Source of the DNA: Aggregatibacter sp. 2125159857
Lineage (GTDB): Bacteria > Pseudomonadota > Gammaproteobacteria > Enterobacterales > Pasteurellaceae
Direction: 5' to 3'
NCBI RefSeq assembly: GCF_017798005.1
Contig: NZ_CP072548.1
Location: forward strand, 1,935,513 to 1,999,512
DNA length: 64,000 nucleotides
Positions 41,306 to 52,840 of the stretch are shown piece by piece (the first letter of the stretch is position 1; the number at the start of each line of letters is the position of its first letter). The notes below the pieces were generated by a model. The model had not been told where the DNA came from. It worked only from the letters and a program-made list of their open reading frames with translations, and made no database searches. The translations under genes and the position numbers were made by a program.

Positions 41306-41989
41306 ATGGAATTAGTGTTTATTCGTCACGGTTTTAGTGAATGGAATGCAAAAAACTTATTTACCGGTTGGCGTGATGTGAATTTAACCGAACGTGGCGT
41401 AGAGGAAGCCAAAGCGGCAGGCAAAAAATTGTTGGATGCCAATTTTGAATTCGACATTGCTTTCACGTCTGTTTTAACTCGTGCGATCAAAACCTGTAAT
41501 ATCGTGTTGGAAGAATCTCACCAATTATGGATTCCACAAGTGAAAAACTGGCGTTTAAACGAACGCCACTACGGTGAGCTACAAGGCTTAGACAAAAAAG
41601 CCACCGCCGAAAAATACGGTGATGAGCAAGTTCACATTTGGCGCCGTTCTTACGACACATTGCCACCATTATTAGATCCGAAAGATCCAAATTCTGCCCA
41701 CAATGACCGTCGCTACGCAAACCTACCGGCTGATGTTATTCCGGATGGTGAAAACTTGAAAGTGACTCTAGAACGCGTACTTCCGTTCTGGGAAGACCAA
41801 ATCGCACCGGCATTATTAAGCGGCAAACGCGTTTTAGTGGTGGCGCACGGTAACTCTTTGCGCGCACTGGCAAAACACATTGAAGGCATTTCCGATGCGG
41901 ATATCATGGATTTAGAAATCCCAACCGGTCAGCCATTAGTGTATAAATTAGACGACAACCTAAAAGTGGTCGAAAAATTCTATTTATAA
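41306..41989 (+). CDS. gpmA: 2,3-bisphosphoglycerate-dependent phosphoglycerate mutase
   Basis: Interconverts 3- and 2-phosphoglycerate in glycolysis. 227 residues; E. coli has 250, and Haemophilus-type enzymes are of this shorter length. The phosphohistidine is His8 in [24 protein letters not shown] and [11 protein letters not shown] (second His) complete the active site. The start has TTAGGAG upstream. A 246-base gap before it contains a GCTATAAC -10-like box near 41261-41268 without a clear -35. Confidence 0.96.
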   Translation: MELVFIRHGFSEWNAKNLFTGWRDVNLTERGVEEAKAAGKKLLDANFEFDIAFTSVLTRAIKTCNIVLEESHQLWIPQVKNWRLNERHYGELQGLDKKATAEKYGDEQVHIWRRSYDTLPPLLDPKDPNSAHNDRRYANLPADVIPDGENLKVTLERVLPFWEDQIAPALLSGKRVLVVAHGNSLRALAKHIEGISDADIMDLEIPTGQPLVYKLDDNLKVVEKFYL

Positions 41990-42014
41990 TTTTCACGAAA
42001 TTTGCCATAAAAAA

Positions 42015-42045
42015 TCACCGCACTTTCATCATAAAAGTGCGGTGA
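42015..42045. terminator. Paired uptake signals forming a hairpin between gpmA and proS
   Basis: TCACCGCACTTT (42015-42026) and AAAGTGCGGTGA (42034-42045) make a perfect 12-base stem with a 7-base loop. Both arms carry the exact uptake signal. It lies between the convergent ends of gpmA and proS. The U-runs on either side are short, so it may terminate weakly in both directions. Confidence 0.7.
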
Positions 42046-42090
42046 ATAATAAAAAGTGCGTTTATTTATCATAGCCACTTTATTTTGTGG

Positions 42091-43806
42091 TTACGCCTTA
42101 ATTTGGCTTTTTAAGAAGTCAATCAATTGCGCTTTCGCAATCATTTGTTTCTCACCGCTACGACGATTTTTGTATTCGATTTCACCGTTCGCTAAGTTTT
42201 TCTCACCGATGACGACCATGTGCGGCACACCGATAAGTTCCATGTCAGCAAACATCACGCCCGGACGTTCTTTACGGTCATCAAAAATCACTTCCACGCC
42301 TTGTGCCAATAAAGTGCGGTATAACTCTTCAGCGAATGCTTGCACGCTTTCCGATTTGTGCATATTCATCGGCACAATCGCTACGGTGAACGGCGCCATC
42401 GCATCGCTCGGCCAAATAATGCCGCGTTCATCATGATGTTGTTCAATCGCGGCTGCCACAACACGCGTCACACCAATACCATAGCAACCCATGGTGACGA
42501 CCGTAGGACGACCGTCTTCACCTTGCACTGTCGCATTCATGGCTTTGGAGTATTTATCGCCTAATTGGAAGATATGGCCGACTTCAATACCACGCTTAAT
42601 TAACAATGTGCCTTTGCCATCCGGGCTTGGGTCGCCTTCCACCACGTTACGAATATCCGCCACTTTCGGCAACGCCACATCGCGTTCCCAGTTAATGTTG
42701 AAATAATGCTTACCGTCAATGTTGGCACCGGCACTGAAATCAGACATGATCGCCACGCTGCGGTCAATGATCACCGGAATGTTTAAGTTGACCGGTCCAA
42801 GGGAGCCGACGCCTGCGCCAATTTTCGCTTTAATGGCGGCTTCATCAGCAAATTCAAATGGGGAAGCGACTTCTGCCAGTTTCTCCGCTTTGACTTCATT
42901 TAATTCGTGATCGCCACGAATGATTAACGCCACTAACGGCTGTTCTTCACTAGCCCCTTTTACAATCAAGGTCTTAACGGTTTTCTCAATCGGTTGGTTA
43001 AATTGCGCAACAAGCTCCGCAATGGTTTTCGCATTCGGTGTATCCACCAATTCCATCGCTTTGGTTGGAGCTGCACGCTCACCTACGGCAACGGCTTCGG
43101 CAAGTTCGATATTCGCCGCATAATCGGACTCGGTGGAGAAAATCACATCATCTTCGCCACTGTTTGCCAACACTTGGAACTCATGAGACGCGCTACCACC
43201 GATAGAACCGGTATCTGCTTGCACAGCACGGAAATCCAAACCTAAGCGGGTGAAAATATTGCTATAAGTTTGGTACATCACATCATAGGTTTGTTGCAAA
43301 CTTTCTTTGTCCATGTGGAAAGAATAAGCATCTTTCATGATAAATTCACGGCTACGCATCACGCCGAAACGTGGACGCACTTCATCACGGAACTTGGTCT
43401 GAATATGGTATAAATTGAGGGGAAGTTGACGGTAAGAAGTCACTTCACGACGCATTAAATCGGTAATCGCTTCTTCATTGGTCGGGCCGATCACAAAACT
43501 CCGTTCACCACGGTCGGTGAAACGCAATAATTCCGGGCCATACTGATCCCAACGACCGGACTCTTGCCACAATTCCGCCGGTTGCACGACGGGCATTTTG
43601 ATCTCAATGGCGCCACTTTTATTCATTTCTTCGCGAATGATGTTTTCCACTTTTTGTAGCACGCGCCAACCGGTTGGCATCCAGTTATAAAGGCCGGAAG
43701 CAAGAGGGCGAATCATGCCCGCACGCAACATGAGTTGATGGCTAACAATTGCCGCTTCTGCCGGGGTTTCTTTTAAGGTGGATAATAAATATTTACTTGT
43801 ACGCAT
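42091..43806 (-). CDS. proS: Prolyl-tRNA synthetase
   Basis: Class II synthetase of 571 residues, the bacterial type with an inserted editing (INS) domain at about 225-400. Class II motif 2 appears as [19 protein letters not shown] and motif 3 as [20 protein letters not shown]. The C-terminal anticodon-binding domain follows. The N-terminus [15 protein letters not shown] is the standard one. It is transcribed away from selA with 153 bases between the starts. Confidence 0.97.
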   Translation of the reverse strand: MRTSKYLLSTLKETPAEAAIVSHQLMLRAGMIRPLASGLYNWMPTGWRVLQKVENIIREEMNKSGAIEIKMPVVQPAELWQESGRWDQYGPELLRFTDRGERSFVIGPTNEEAITDLMRREVTSYRQLPLNLYHIQTKFRDEVRPRFGVMRSREFIMKDAYSFHMDKESLQQTYDVMYQTYSNIFTRLGLDFRAVQADTGSIGGSASHEFQVLANSGEDDVIFSTESDYAANIELAEAVAVGERAAPTKAMELVDTPNAKTIAELVAQFNQPIEKTVKTLIVKGASEEQPLVALIIRGDHELNEVKAEKLAEVASPFEFADEAAIKAKIGAGVGSLGPVNLNIPVIIDRSVAIMSDFSAGANIDGKHYFNINWERDVALPKVADIRNVVEGDPSPDGKGTLLIKRGIEVGHIFQLGDKYSKAMNATVQGEDGRPTVVTMGCYGIGVTRVVAAAIEQHHDERGIIWPSDAMAPFTVAIVPMNMHKSESVQAFAEELYRTLLAQGVEVIFDDRKERPGVMFADMELIGVPHMVVIGEKNLANGEIEYKNRRSGEKQMIAKAQLIDFLKSQIKA

Positions 43807-43959
43807 TGAATTACCTATAATTCCAAGAATTTAAAAATACGAGAAAAAATTGGCGTTAGTGTATCTAATGCGCACGAAAAAGCAAAGAAGAAATCAGGTT
43901 TCACGCCTTATAATCCCCGCTTAAAATGCCAATTTAACACTCCAGAAAAAGGAATCATC

Positions 43960-45354
43960 ATGTCAGCCCTTTATCAAGCCCTTCCTGCCGTCGATAAATT
44001 ACTCAAAACCCCGCAAGGTGAACAATTCGTGGCAGAATTTGGCCATAGTGCCACTGTCAGCGTGTCTCGCGAGATGTTGCAACAAGCGCGCGAACATATA
44101 AAACGCCATGAAAATCTACCGCACTTTTTGCAAACCGATGACGCGACCTTTCAGTACATCCGCCAACAATTATTGTTACAACAACAAGTGAACATTAAGA
44201 GCGTACATAATTTAACCGGCACGGTATTACACACCAATCTTGGACGCGCGTTGTGGTCACCGGCAGCACAACAAGCGGCTCTAGACGCTATGCAGGGCAA
44301 TGTCGCGTTGGAATATGATTTAGCGGCTGGCGAGCGGAGCCATCGGGACAACTACATCAGCGACTTACTGCAACAACTCACGGGCGCCGAAGCCGCCTGT
44401 GTGGTGAACAACAACGCAGCGGCGGTATTACTGATGTTGGCGACTTTCGCGCAGGGTAAAGAGGTGATCATCTCCCGTGGTGAATTAATTGAAATTGGCG
44501 GTGCTTTCCGCATTCCCGACATCATGGCACAGGCTGGTTGCAAACTGGTGGAAGTGGGCACCACCAACCGCACCCATTTAAAAGATTATCGCAACGCAAT
44601 TAACGAAAATACCGCCTTTTTAATGAAAGTTCACAGTAGTAACTACCAAATTTGCGGTTTCACGCATTCTGTTGACGAACAAGAACTGGCGGAATTAGGT
44701 AAAGAATTTGGCATTCCGGTCATCACAGATTTAGGCAGCGGCGCGTTAATTGATTTGAAACAATTTGACTTGCCAGAAGAACCGACGGTGCAAGAAAAAT
44801 TACAACACGGCTTAGATTTAATTTCCTTCTCCGGCGACAAACTGCTTGGCGGACCACAAGCGGGCATTATCGTGGGTAAAAAAGCATTGATTCAACAGCT
44901 ACAAGCCCATCCGCTCAAACGCGTGTTGCGTTGCGACAAAGTTACTCTTGCCGGGCTGGAAGCCACTTTGCGTTTGTATTTGCAGCCGGAAAAAATCACC
45001 GAAAAACTGACCGCACTTCATCTGCTCACTCAGCCCATCGACCAATTACAAGCACAGGCGGAACAACTGAAAAAGCGGTTGGAAAATCGTTTAAATGCAG
45101 ATTACGTTATTGCGATCGAACCAAGCGAAGCGCAGGTTGGTAGTGGCTCCCAACCGTTGGCACGAATTCCGTCAGTTGCAGTAACCATTGCGCCGGCAAC
45201 AGAAAAAATGCCGACAAAAACCACCGCACTTTTCGCCCGTTTATTGGCGCTACCGCAACCGGTTATCGGGCGCATTGAACGGGATAAAATTTGGTTGGAC
45301 TTACGTAGCTTGGCCAATCTCGAACGCTTGCTCAACACGTTGGAGGCGCTATGA
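43960..45354 (+). CDS. selA: L-seryl-tRNA(Sec) selenium transferase
   Basis: Converts seryl-tRNA(Sec) to selenocysteyl-tRNA(Sec) with selenophosphate. PLP enzyme of 464 residues. The PLP lysine is Lys294 in [27 protein letters not shown] and [11 protein letters not shown] are further family stretches. The stop overlaps the selB start as ATGA (45351-45354), so translation is coupled. With selB it shows that the organism inserts selenocysteine, most likely for formate dehydrogenase; no selenoprotein gene or selC is in the window. Confidence 0.97.
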   Translation: MSALYQALPAVDKLLKTPQGEQFVAEFGHSATVSVSREMLQQAREHIKRHENLPHFLQTDDATFQYIRQQLLLQQQVNIKSVHNLTGTVLHTNLGRALWSPAAQQAALDAMQGNVALEYDLAAGERSHRDNYISDLLQQLTGAEAACVVNNNAAAVLLMLATFAQGKEVIISRGELIEIGGAFRIPDIMAQAGCKLVEVGTTNRTHLKDYRNAINENTAFLMKVHSSNYQICGFTHSVDEQELAELGKEFGIPVITDLGSGALIDLKQFDLPEEPTVQEKLQHGLDLISFSGDKLLGGPQAGIIVGKKALIQQLQAHPLKRVLRCDKVTLAGLEATLRLYLQPEKITEKLTALHLLTQPIDQLQAQAEQLKKRLENRLNADYVIAIEPSEAQVGSGSQPLARIPSVAVTIAPATEKMPTKTTALFARLLALPQPVIGRIERDKIWLDLRSLANLERLLNTLEAL

Positions 45355-47210
45355 TTATTGTCACATCCGGACACGTTGACCACGGCAAAACCGCGCTATT
45401 ACAAGCCCTCACCGGCACGCATACGGCGCATTTACCGGAAGAAAAAAAACGCGGCATGACCATTGATTTAGGCTACGCCTATTTGCCGTTAAAAGATCAA
45501 ATCCTCGGCTTTATCGACGTGCCGGGGCACGAACGTTTTCTTGCCAATATGTTGGCAGGCTTAGGCGGCATTCATTACGCCATGCTTATCGTTGCCGCAG
45601 ACGAAGGCGTGCAAGCGCAAACCATCGAGCATTTAAACATTTTGAGCTTATTGCAATTGCAGGAAATCATGGTGGTGATCACCAAAGCCGACCGCGCCGA
45701 TGCGCAACAAATCGACGCATTAGAACAACAGCTACGCCAACACTATGCCATCTTGGCGAACAGTAAATTCTTCGTGACCTCTGCCACCAGTGGTCAAGGC
45801 ATCGAAACGCTACGCGATTATTTAGCGCAGTTGCCGGAATTGTCCGAGACAGAAAAACCGTTCCGTTATGCTATCGACCGTATTTTTACCATTAAAGGCG
45901 CCGGTACCGTGGTGACGGGCACGGCATTTGCAGGCAAGGTTGCCATTGACGACGAATTGTATTTAAGCAATGGGCAAAAAGTGCGGGTGAAAAATATCCA
46001 CGCACAAAATGAACAAAGCACAGAAGGCTTGGCAGGGCAACGCCTCGCGCTAAATATTAACTTGGATTTCGACCGCACGTTAATTGAGCGCGGCGATTGG
46101 TTGTTCTCCCAACCGCCCGCCAAAGCAACAGATCGCGTCACCGTTTGGCTAGAAAACCAAATTCCACTGAACGAAAGCCAACCGGTGCATATTTATCACG
46201 CCGCCTCACACACCACGGGCAAGTTGACGTTATTGCAACAACCCAAACTCGCACCTCAGCAACACGCGCTGGCAGAACTGATTTTAGAACAACCGTTGTT
46301 TTTGGCACATGGTGACAAAATCATCTTACGCAACAGCAACTCAACCGCCGTACTCGGTGGCGCAAAAGTGATTGAAATCCATTCACCGAAACGCCATAAG
46401 CGCACAGAAGCCCGTTTCGATTATTTACGCCAACTGATTCAAGCAGAAACAGCCGAAAAACGTACCGCACTTTATCTGCAAAATCATGCGGTGGAAGCCG
46501 AGCAGTTAATGTGGATTGAGCAACTGACGGACACGCAACTGGATGACATTCTTGAAAAAAACGGCGACATTCGTTTCCAAACCTGGTGTTTTAATGCCGA
46601 GTATCGCACGCAACAAACATCTAAATTATTGACCGCACTTGCGCAATATCACGAACAACATCCCGACCAACTCGGCTTAGGCAAAGCCCGTTTATATCGC
46701 ATTGCGGCACTGAATCAGCCTGAAAAACTGATTTATCATTTTATTGATGAATTATTAGCCGAAAATCAGCTACAACAAACCCGTGGTTGGCTACACACCG
46801 CCGATCATAAAATTCAATTTAATGAACAAGAACGCGCATTATGGCAGCAAGTTTTTGAACAATTTGAGCAACATAACGGACAAGCATTATGGGTGCGTGA
46901 TCTTGCAGGCTTATTAGGGCAAGAAGAAAGTGTCATGCGCAATTTCCTCTACAAAGCCGGTAAATTAGGCTATCTCACCGCTGTGGTAAAAGACCGTTTC
47001 TTCCTGACCGAGAACATTTATGCCACCGCTCGCTTAATCAAACAGCTTGTCGCCGGAAAAGAAGGTATATCGGTGAACGAATTGCGAGACGTCTTACAAT
47101 TCGGACGCAAAATGACCGTCCAACTGGTGGAATATTTTGACCGCTGTGGTTTCTTACGCCGCAAAGGTAATATTCACGTGTTACGCGATGCGGACGTGTT
47201 TGATTTGTAA
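45351..47210 (+). CDS. selB: Selenocysteine-specific elongation factor SelB
   Basis: Special EF-Tu that brings Sec-tRNA(Sec) to UGA codons marked by a SECIS hairpin. 619 residues. The GTPase domain has GHVDHGKT (7-14), DVPGHE (from Asp55) and ITKADRAD; beta-barrel domains follow; the C-terminal half holds winged-helix domains that bind SECIS RNA, ending in [33 protein letters not shown] sequence. It is translationally coupled to selA. An uptake signal lies directly after its stop (47211). Confidence 0.97.
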   Translation: MIIVTSGHVDHGKTALLQALTGTHTAHLPEEKKRGMTIDLGYAYLPLKDQILGFIDVPGHERFLANMLAGLGGIHYAMLIVAADEGVQAQTIEHLNILSLLQLQEIMVVITKADRADAQQIDALEQQLRQHYAILANSKFFVTSATSGQGIETLRDYLAQLPELSETEKPFRYAIDRIFTIKGAGTVVTGTAFAGKVAIDDELYLSNGQKVRVKNIHAQNEQSTEGLAGQRLALNINLDFDRTLIERGDWLFSQPPAKATDRVTVWLENQIPLNESQPVHIYHAASHTTGKLTLLQQPKLAPQQHALAELILEQPLFLAHGDKIILRNSNSTAVLGGAKVIEIHSPKRHKRTEARFDYLRQLIQAETAEKRTALYLQNHAVEAEQLMWIEQLTDTQLDDILEKNGDIRFQTWCFNAEYRTQQTSKLLTALAQYHEQHPDQLGLGKARLYRIAALNQPEKLIYHFIDELLAENQLQQTRGWLHTADHKIQFNEQERALWQQVFEQFEQHNGQALWVRDLAGLLGQEESVMRNFLYKAGKLGYLTAVVKDRFFLTENIYATARLIKQLVAGKEGISVNELRDVLQFGRKMTVQLVEYFDRCGFLRRKGNIHVLRDADVFDL

Positions 47211-47237
47211 AAGTGCGGTAAGTTTTTAAGTTATTTT

Positions 47238-48095
47238 TTAGATGTTGAAGACCGCAATCAACTCTCTTACTTTGACGCGTTTATGCGGCGCTTGGCTGAT
47301 CGAGCGTTGCACTTTTAAGCGGCGGATTTTCGCGCCCTGGTAGATTTCTCGGGTGAATGGCGTGTCGTGATTGGAAATCACCACTTGGACATTGCGTTGT
47401 TTCACAGTGTCTTTGGCAAGGTTGGCAAGATCGCGTTGGTTTGCGATGGAAAATTCATTGCCGGAATAATTGGTGAAATTGCTGTTTTGTGAAATGGGGG
47501 CATAGGGTGGGTCGCAGTAAATTACGCAGTCTTCATCCGCCATTTGGAAGGTTTGTTGAAAATCGGCGCAAATAAAGACCGCACTTTGTGCTTTAGCGGC
47601 AAAAAAACGGAGTTCTTCTTCCGGGAAATAATGGGTTTTGTAAGCGCCGAAAGGCACATTAAATTCGTTTTTGGCGTTGTAGCGACACAAGCCGTTAAAG
47701 CCAAAACGATTTAAATACAGGAATAATACGGCACGTTGGAATACATCGGTACTTTGATTAAATTCTTTACGCTTGCTGTAATAGTAACTTTCAGTATTGG
47801 CATCCGGGTGGAAGAAAACTGGTTTGCACGCTTGGATGTAACCTTCAACGTCCTGTTTGACGATGTTAAATAGGTGGATTAAATCAGGGTTGATGTCTGC
47901 CAGAATGTAGCGTTCGAAATGGCTGTTGAGAAATACCGCACCGGCACCGACAAACGGTTCGACCAAACATTGTTTGCGTTTTGGCAATAAGCGGTTGATC
48001 TCGTCTGTGAGACGATATTTACCGCCCGCCCATTTGAGAAAGGGGCGACTTTTAGTTTTGGGTGTTGATGTCGTAGCTTTAGCAGATTTAGGCAT
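47238..48095 (-). CDS. dam: DNA adenine methylase (GATC)
   Basis: Methylates adenine in GATC, guiding mismatch repair and replication timing. The SAM motif is FLKWAGGKYR and the catalytic motif DPPY lies at 195-198 (CDPPYAPISQ). Start taken at 48095 (MPKSAKA, 285 residues), four bases after the aroB stop; the frame is open to 48134, which would overlap aroB by 35 bases and add 13 residues. The basic, low-complexity first 17 residues are not part of the enzyme core. The order aroK-aroB-dam is that of H. influenzae; damX, present between them in E. coli, is missing. Confidence 0.94.
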   Translation of the reverse strand: MPKSAKATTSTPKTKSRPFLKWAGGKYRLTDEINRLLPKRKQCLVEPFVGAGAVFLNSHFERYILADINPDLIHLFNIVKQDVEGYIQACKPVFFHPDANTESYYYSKRKEFNQSTDVFQRAVLFLYLNRFGFNGLCRYNAKNEFNVPFGAYKTHYFPEEELRFFAAKAQSAVFICADFQQTFQMADEDCVIYCDPPYAPISQNSNFTNYSGNEFSIANQRDLANLAKDTVKQRNVQVVISNHDTPFTREIYQGAKIRRLKVQRSISQAPHKRVKVRELIAVFNI

Positions 48096-48099
48096 GGGG

Positions 48100-49188
48100 T
48101 TAGTCAACTTGCGTACAACGATTGATGGCTTCAATCACCTGTTCTTGTGGGACATCTGTCGCCACATAAGCCTGTCCAAGGGCTTTGAGGAGCACCAAAC
48201 GCAATTTTCCATTGAGCACTTTTTTATCACGCATCATCAGTGGCAGATAATCTTGTGCGGTCATGCCATCCGGTGAAACGGTTGGCAAATTGGCGCGCGC
48301 TAAAAGTTTTTCTAACCGTGCGACATCATGCGGTGTTAAATCGCCTAATTTTTCTGATAACGCCGCAGCCATCATACAGCCGGCGGATACCGCTTCGCCG
48401 TGTAACCAGTTGCCGTAACCTAAATGGGTCTCGATGGCATGGCCGAACGTGTGGCCAAGATTTAATAGCGCACGATCGCCTTTTTCCGTTTCATCGCGCG
48501 CTACAATATCCGCTTTTAATTGGCAACAACGGGCGATACATTGTTGTAATGCGTTTTGGTCAAGGGCGACTAAGTCATCGATGTGTTGTTCTAACCATTG
48601 GAAAAATGGGAAATCTAAAATCACCCCATATTTGATGACTTCGGCTAGGCCGGCGTTGAATTCACGTTTTGGTAAGGTGTTTAGGGTGAGCGTATCGACA
48701 ATCACGGCACTCGGTTGATAAAACGCGCCGATCATATTTTTGCCTAATTCGTGGTTTACTGCCGTTTTGCCGCCCACGGAAGAATCCACTTGGGCTAATA
48801 ATGTCGTCGGAATTTGAATAAAACGAATGCCACGTTGATAACTTGCTGCGGCATAGCCTGCCACGTCACCGATGACACCGCCGCCTAATGCCACGATCGT
48901 GGTATCGCGTCCATGGTTAGCTTTTAAAAGTGCGGTGAAAATCAGGTTCAAAGAATCCAGTGTCTTGTATTGTTCGCCGTCCGGCAATACCACGTGCTCA
49001 ACAAGACAACCGATTTTTTCTAAGGTGTCCGTCACGGTAGAAAGATAATGTTGTGCAACAGTTGGATTGGTCACGATCATGACTTTATTGCCGGATTGCA
49101 GCGGATAGCAATCGCTATTCGTGAGTAATCCGGCGCCGATATAAATCGGGTAGCTTCTTTCTTTTAATTCAACATTTACATACAACAT
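48100..49188 (-). CDS. aroB: 3-dehydroquinate synthase
   Basis: Second step of the shikimate pathway; NAD- and metal-dependent. 362 residues, as in E. coli. Core motifs are [49 protein letters not shown] and [12 protein letters not shown], which holds zinc-binding histidines. It follows aroK after 33 bases in the same operon. Confidence 0.97.
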   Translation of the reverse strand: MLYVNVELKERSYPIYIGAGLLTNSDCYPLQSGNKVMIVTNPTVAQHYLSTVTDTLEKIGCLVEHVVLPDGEQYKTLDSLNLIFTALLKANHGRDTTIVALGGGVIGDVAGYAAASYQRGIRFIQIPTTLLAQVDSSVGGKTAVNHELGKNMIGAFYQPSAVIVDTLTLNTLPKREFNAGLAEVIKYGVILDFPFFQWLEQHIDDLVALDQNALQQCIARCCQLKADIVARDETEKGDRALLNLGHTFGHAIETHLGYGNWLHGEAVSAGCMMAAALSEKLGDLTPHDVARLEKLLARANLPTVSPDGMTAQDYLPLMMRDKKVLNGKLRLVLLKALGQAYVATDVPQEQVIEAINRCTQVD

Positions 49189-49221
49189 TTACTTTGCCTT
49201 TGAAGTATTTAACCGTTCGCA

Positions 49222-49749
49222 TTAACCGTTGTAGTTGTCAATCAGGTCGATAATTTGTGTCGCCATAACTTTGGCACTTTGCTCGTCAGTTGGTAGGGTG
49301 ATATCCGCCACTTCTTCATAGAGCGGATTGCGAACTTTAGCTAAGTCTTCCAACACTTGGCGCGGATCGTCAACATCTTGCAATAGCGGACGTTTTTTAT
49401 CTCGTTGGGTGCGTTGATATTGTTTCTCTACGGTAGTTTCCAAATAAACTACGATACCGCGTGCGGAAAGATGATTGCGGTTGTCTTTTGATAACACTGC
49501 ACCACCACCGGTAGATAATACAATGCCTTGACGTTGTGTTAATTCATTAATAAGGCGTTCTTCTCTTTTGCGGAATCCTTCTTCGCCCTCTACATCAAAA
49601 ATCCAACCGATGTCGGCACCGGCGCGTTCTTCAATTTCTGCGTCGGTATCGACAAAATCCATGTTAAGTAGTTGTGCAAGTTGGCGACCGATAGTGCTTT
49701 TACCTGCCCCCATAGGCCCCACGAGGAAAATATTACGTTTTTCTGCCAT
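49222..49749 (-). CDS. aroK: Shikimate kinase I
   Basis: Phosphorylates shikimate at the 3-hydroxyl with ATP. 175 residues; E. coli AroK has 173. The P-loop is GPMGAGKST (11-19), the shikimate-binding [11 protein letters not shown] and STGGGAVLS are present, and the lid has RDKKRPLLQ. It lies downstream of the com genes on the same strand but after a 222-base gap with a hairpin, so it probably has its own promoter. Confidence 0.96.
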   Translation of the reverse strand: MAEKRNIFLVGPMGAGKSTIGRQLAQLLNMDFVDTDAEIEERAGADIGWIFDVEGEEGFRKREERLINELTQRQGIVLSTGGGAVLSKDNRNHLSARGIVVYLETTVEKQYQRTQRDKKRPLLQDVDDPRQVLEDLAKVRNPLYEEVADITLPTDEQSAKVMATQIIDLIDNYNG

Positions 49750-49807
49750 TGTTATTCATCTTAAATTTATGTCATCGGAAAAAATGTGATCTTTTAGAAA
49801 ATAAGAA

Positions 49808-49837
49808 ACGACCGCAAGTGATGATTCATGTGGTCGT
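49808..49837 (-). terminator. Candidate terminator after the com operon
   Basis: ACGACCGCA (49808-49816) and TGTGGTCGT (49829-49837) form a 9-base stem with one mismatch and a 12-base loop; on the minus strand a T-rich stretch follows. It lies in the 222-base gap between comE and aroK, in which no gene is seen. Confidence 0.45.
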
Positions 49838-49971
49838 GTGAAAGTTTTGAATAAGTGGAAAAGATCACCCCAAAATTGTCCAAGATTATCTCAATAAATC
49901 CCTATTCTTTTCAACCTAAACAAGCGATTTATTTCGTTTACCGCCATGTAAATGACAGGTTCATAGTGAAT

Positions 49972-51378
49972 TTATCGTTTTTTTGCCGGTTCGTTGCGTT
50001 TATTCTGAGGCGTTACCTGCGATGATTTTTTTAGACTTTCCGGAAATGCCCCTTGGCGTAAAATATGCGGTGTGACGAAAATCACCAGCTCACGTTTTTG
50101 ATGGCGTTCACTTTCTTTGCTAAATAAGCGTTTAATGCCCGGAATATCCCCCAACAAAGGCACTTTGTCCACGCCTTTTGTGATGGTATCATGAAAAACA
50201 CCGCCCAACACGATGGTTTCGCCGTCCTTGGCGAAAACTTGTGTATTAATTTCTTGTTTATCAATGGAAACCACTTCACCCAGGCCGTATGAAACACGTC
50301 CACCCGGCGCATTTTGACTGACCACTAAATCCAACAAAATTTGTTTATCCTGTGAAATATGCGGTGTCACTTCCAAGCCTAATACGGCTTCGCGAAATTC
50401 TACGCTTTGTGTCCCACTTTTTTCATTCACCATAATGTAAGGCAATTCCGTCCCTTGCTTGATACTCGCGCTTTTCTTATTGGTGGTAAGCAAACGAGGG
50501 CTAGCGATAATCTCCACATTGTTTTCCCGCTCAAGTGCGGTCAATTCTAAGTCTAAAAGTCGCCCATTGATTTTCGCCACTTGCAGCGCAACAGAACCGA
50601 CCGGCGTGGTCGCCGTCGGCAAGTTAACGTTTAATTGATGAGTGATATTGTCAAAACCATTACCAGCCAGACTTCCACTGAGGTGATGCGCATTTTCTGT
50701 TGGATTAAAAATTCCCCAACGAACCCCCAATTCTTTGAGGCTTTCACCGTTAATGGTCACAATTCGGGCTTCAATGGCGATTTGTTCAATGGGCTTATCT
50801 AATTCTTTAATGAGCTTTTTTAAATTCGCAATGGCTTTCGGTTCATCTTGAATTAACAATAAATTACTGCGATCGTCAAAACTTAAACTGCCGTTGGGAG
50901 AAAGGAGCGAACCACTACCGCCGGTGAGCGATTTCATCACTTCCGAAGCTTTCGCAAAATGCAATTTAATCGTGGCAGTGGTGAGTTGTGTGGGTTGTTC
51001 CATCATCTCGGCAGGCAACGTAAAAGGCGTTTCCATTTGGGTGGCAAATTTGGCGGCGGTCTCAAGTTTACTTAAATAATAAATACCGTTTTCTTGCCAC
51101 AAATCCAACTGCTTGATTTTGGCAACAGACCGAAAGAGCTGATCCAAGTCCACGTTATCCAGTTGAAGTGAAAGGGTGCCTTGTAATTCATCGTCAATAA
51201 TTAAATTGACGTTTTGTGCTAATGCCAGCTGTTGCAACGTTGGCACTAATGGTGCTTGCTTCAACCGAATCGAAAACACGCGAGGTTGTTCCGCATATAC
51301 GGCAAAGCTCATCACCAGACTCACAAAACATCCGAAAAACAGACCGCACTTTAGGCAGAGGGAAAGCACTAATTTCAT
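49972..51378 (-). CDS. comE: Competence secretin ComE (PilQ/HofQ family)
   Basis: Outer-membrane secretin pore for the type IV pilus used in DNA uptake. 468 residues with a signal peptide ending near AVYA/EQP, a STN-type and secretin N domains, and the secretin domain at the C-terminal half (VPLLGDIPGIKRLF is the secretin signature). Start at ATG 51378; a TTG just before it extends the frame by one codon and is disregarded. Gene order comA-comB-comC-comD-comE matches H. influenzae, but the usual comF is missing after it. Confidence 0.94.
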   Translation of the reverse strand: MKLVLSLCLKCGLFFGCFVSLVMSFAVYAEQPRVFSIRLKQAPLVPTLQQLALAQNVNLIIDDELQGTLSLQLDNVDLDQLFRSVAKIKQLDLWQENGIYYLSKLETAAKFATQMETPFTLPAEMMEQPTQLTTATIKLHFAKASEVMKSLTGGSGSLLSPNGSLSFDDRSNLLLIQDEPKAIANLKKLIKELDKPIEQIAIEARIVTINGESLKELGVRWGIFNPTENAHHLSGSLAGNGFDNITHQLNVNLPTATTPVGSVALQVAKINGRLLDLELTALERENNVEIIASPRLLTTNKKSASIKQGTELPYIMVNEKSGTQSVEFREAVLGLEVTPHISQDKQILLDLVVSQNAPGGRVSYGLGEVVSIDKQEINTQVFAKDGETIVLGGVFHDTITKGVDKVPLLGDIPGIKRLFSKESERHQKRELVIFVTPHILRQGAFPESLKKSSQVTPQNKRNEPAKKR

Positions 51379-51387
51379 CAATCTTCC

Positions 51388-51783
51388 TTAAAATTTCACT
51401 TGAAAAGGGGTGGTTTTCTCACAGTTCGCACTAGTGTCCCAACGTAAAAAATCAATGTGTTGTTTGTCGATTTTAGTAATTTGAATATGCTCGACAGCAA
51501 TCAAATCGCCGGGATGGGCAAGGCTGACTTGATTGTCAGCAAGCAAGATGACTTGCCAATCGGTGTGATGTTGTAATACGCCGATCACTTGAATCTGTTC
51601 AAAGGCCGTTTGCGGGAAAATGGTTGAAGGTGCAGTGTGGCAGGTTAAATTTAGCGTGCTGTTTTGTTTTTCCGGTGCGGCTTGCGTCGTACTTTGCCGG
51701 CGATTTTTGTCAAAGGGATCTTTCGCTAAACCGGCGTGGCTGATCATCACGCTGATGAATAACCATAACATTTGTCTTACCAT
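51388..51783 (-). CDS. comD: Competence protein ComD (PilP/HofP-like)
   Basis: Small periplasmic protein of 131 residues with a signal peptide (MVRQMLWLFISVMISHAGLA, cut after residue 20). By position and size it is the PilP-like partner that links the inner-membrane pilus proteins to the secretin. Its second half (IQVIGVLQHHTDWQVIL and VSLAHPGDLIAVEHIQI) has the beta-strand pattern of PilP. Its ATG overlaps the comC stop by one base. Confidence 0.85.
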   Translation of the reverse strand: MVRQMLWLFISVMISHAGLAKDPFDKNRRQSTTQAAPEKQNSTLNLTCHTAPSTIFPQTAFEQIQVIGVLQHHTDWQVILLADNQVSLAHPGDLIAVEHIQITKIDKQHIDFLRWDTSANCEKTTPFQVKF

Positions 51784-52316
51784 TATTTTTCCTCGGGATT
51801 GAACTGGAATAACAATTCGCTGAAAAGGATACTGTCGTCATTCGGCTCGCTGCGTTTTTGCACCTGCCATTCCACCAACGCCAACCCATTACTTGCCGTT
51901 AAAAGTGCGGTCAAAAATGCACTTAACTCATCAAAATAGCCTTGAACGTGCAGTGTTAACAACGCTGTTTGATGAAAGTCCCACTGGCTATGTTCAATGT
52001 GTAATGATTGGGCAAGCTGTTGAATTTGCTGATTAATTGCTGCAAGTTTGCCGGCTAATTTTGGTGTAAGTAAATGCTTATCGGCTTTTTCTTTTAGTGC
52101 TGCCAAAATTTTTTGTTGATGTGCTAGTGTCGCCTGTTGCATTTCCTGTTGTTCTGTCAGTTGTGCTAATTGTGTCCATTGCTGCCAATAATGTTGTGCC
52201 GGCAAAGAAAGTGAGGCAACACCCAGCGCACATAACAAGGCCGTCTGTTGCCAAGCAGCAAGCTGATACCAATGGCTGAATAGGTTTGTCGTCGCCATTT
52301 TATCTATCCATTTCAT
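51783..52316 (-). CDS. comC: Competence protein ComC (PilO/HofO-like)
   Basis: 177 residues, one membrane segment (about 27-45) followed by a coiled coil (QLTEQQEMQQATLAHQQKIL and on) and a periplasmic domain, the layout of PilO. It forms the inner-membrane alignment complex with ComB. The start overlaps the comB stop by four bases (ATGA). Sequence is poorly conserved in this family; the assignment relies mainly on operon position and topology. Confidence 0.85.
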   Translation of the reverse strand: MKWIDKMATTNLFSHWYQLAAWQQTALLCALGVASLSLPAQHYWQQWTQLAQLTEQQEMQQATLAHQQKILAALKEKADKHLLTPKLAGKLAAINQQIQQLAQSLHIEHSQWDFHQTALLTLHVQGYFDELSAFLTALLTASNGLALVEWQVQKRSEPNDDSILFSELLFQFNPEEK

Positions 52317-52831
52317 GGGGTTACCTGCAATTTGAGATCAAACTGAAATCGCATTTCTTGCGCTTGCGGTTTAAATTCCGTGAGTTTCACTTCGCTAAAT
52401 AACGCTTGCTCGGTCAGAAAATGGTTAAGACGATCGAACTCCTCTTGGCTAACACTTTGGCCGGTAAGCGTTAAATGATGCTCCGAAAGCGCCAACGCGG
52501 ATAGCTCTCCTTGTGTAAGTGGTAACTCAGCTAATTGATTTAACAATAAAAAAAACGTTTCTTTGGTGATTGCTTGGGTCTCTTGGTCATGACGTTGATG
52601 ATGTCTGATCTGCTGAATGTGTTGTTGTGTAAGTTGTAGCTCACGTTGCAATGCAACGTATTCATGTTGTAATTTTTCCGCCTGTTTTGCGTACTGTTCG
52701 GCAGCACGGTATAACCCCACGCTAATTACCGTACAAAGCACTGCACCTGCCACGCATTTCGTCACCAAGGCTTTGACCTGCCGGCGGCGTTGCTGTAATC
52801 GCCACGGCAACAGATTAATGTCTTTTTTCAT
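52313..52831 (-). CDS. comB: Competence protein ComB (PilN/HofN-like)
   Basis: 172 residues with the PilN opening MKKDINLLPWRLQQRRRQ, the cytoplasmic segment that binds the PilM-like ComA, then a membrane segment (about 23-43), a coiled coil and a ferredoxin-like periplasmic domain. The INLLPWR motif is the best single identifier in the operon. Starts nine bases after comA. Confidence 0.92.
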   Translation of the reverse strand: MKKDINLLPWRLQQRRRQVKALVTKCVAGAVLCTVISVGLYRAAEQYAKQAEKLQHEYVALQRELQLTQQHIQQIRHHQRHDQETQAITKETFFLLLNQLAELPLTQGELSALALSEHHLTLTGQSVSQEEFDRLNHFLTEQALFSEVKLTEFKPQAQEMRFQFDLKLQVTP

Positions 52832-52840
52832 CGCCCTTCC

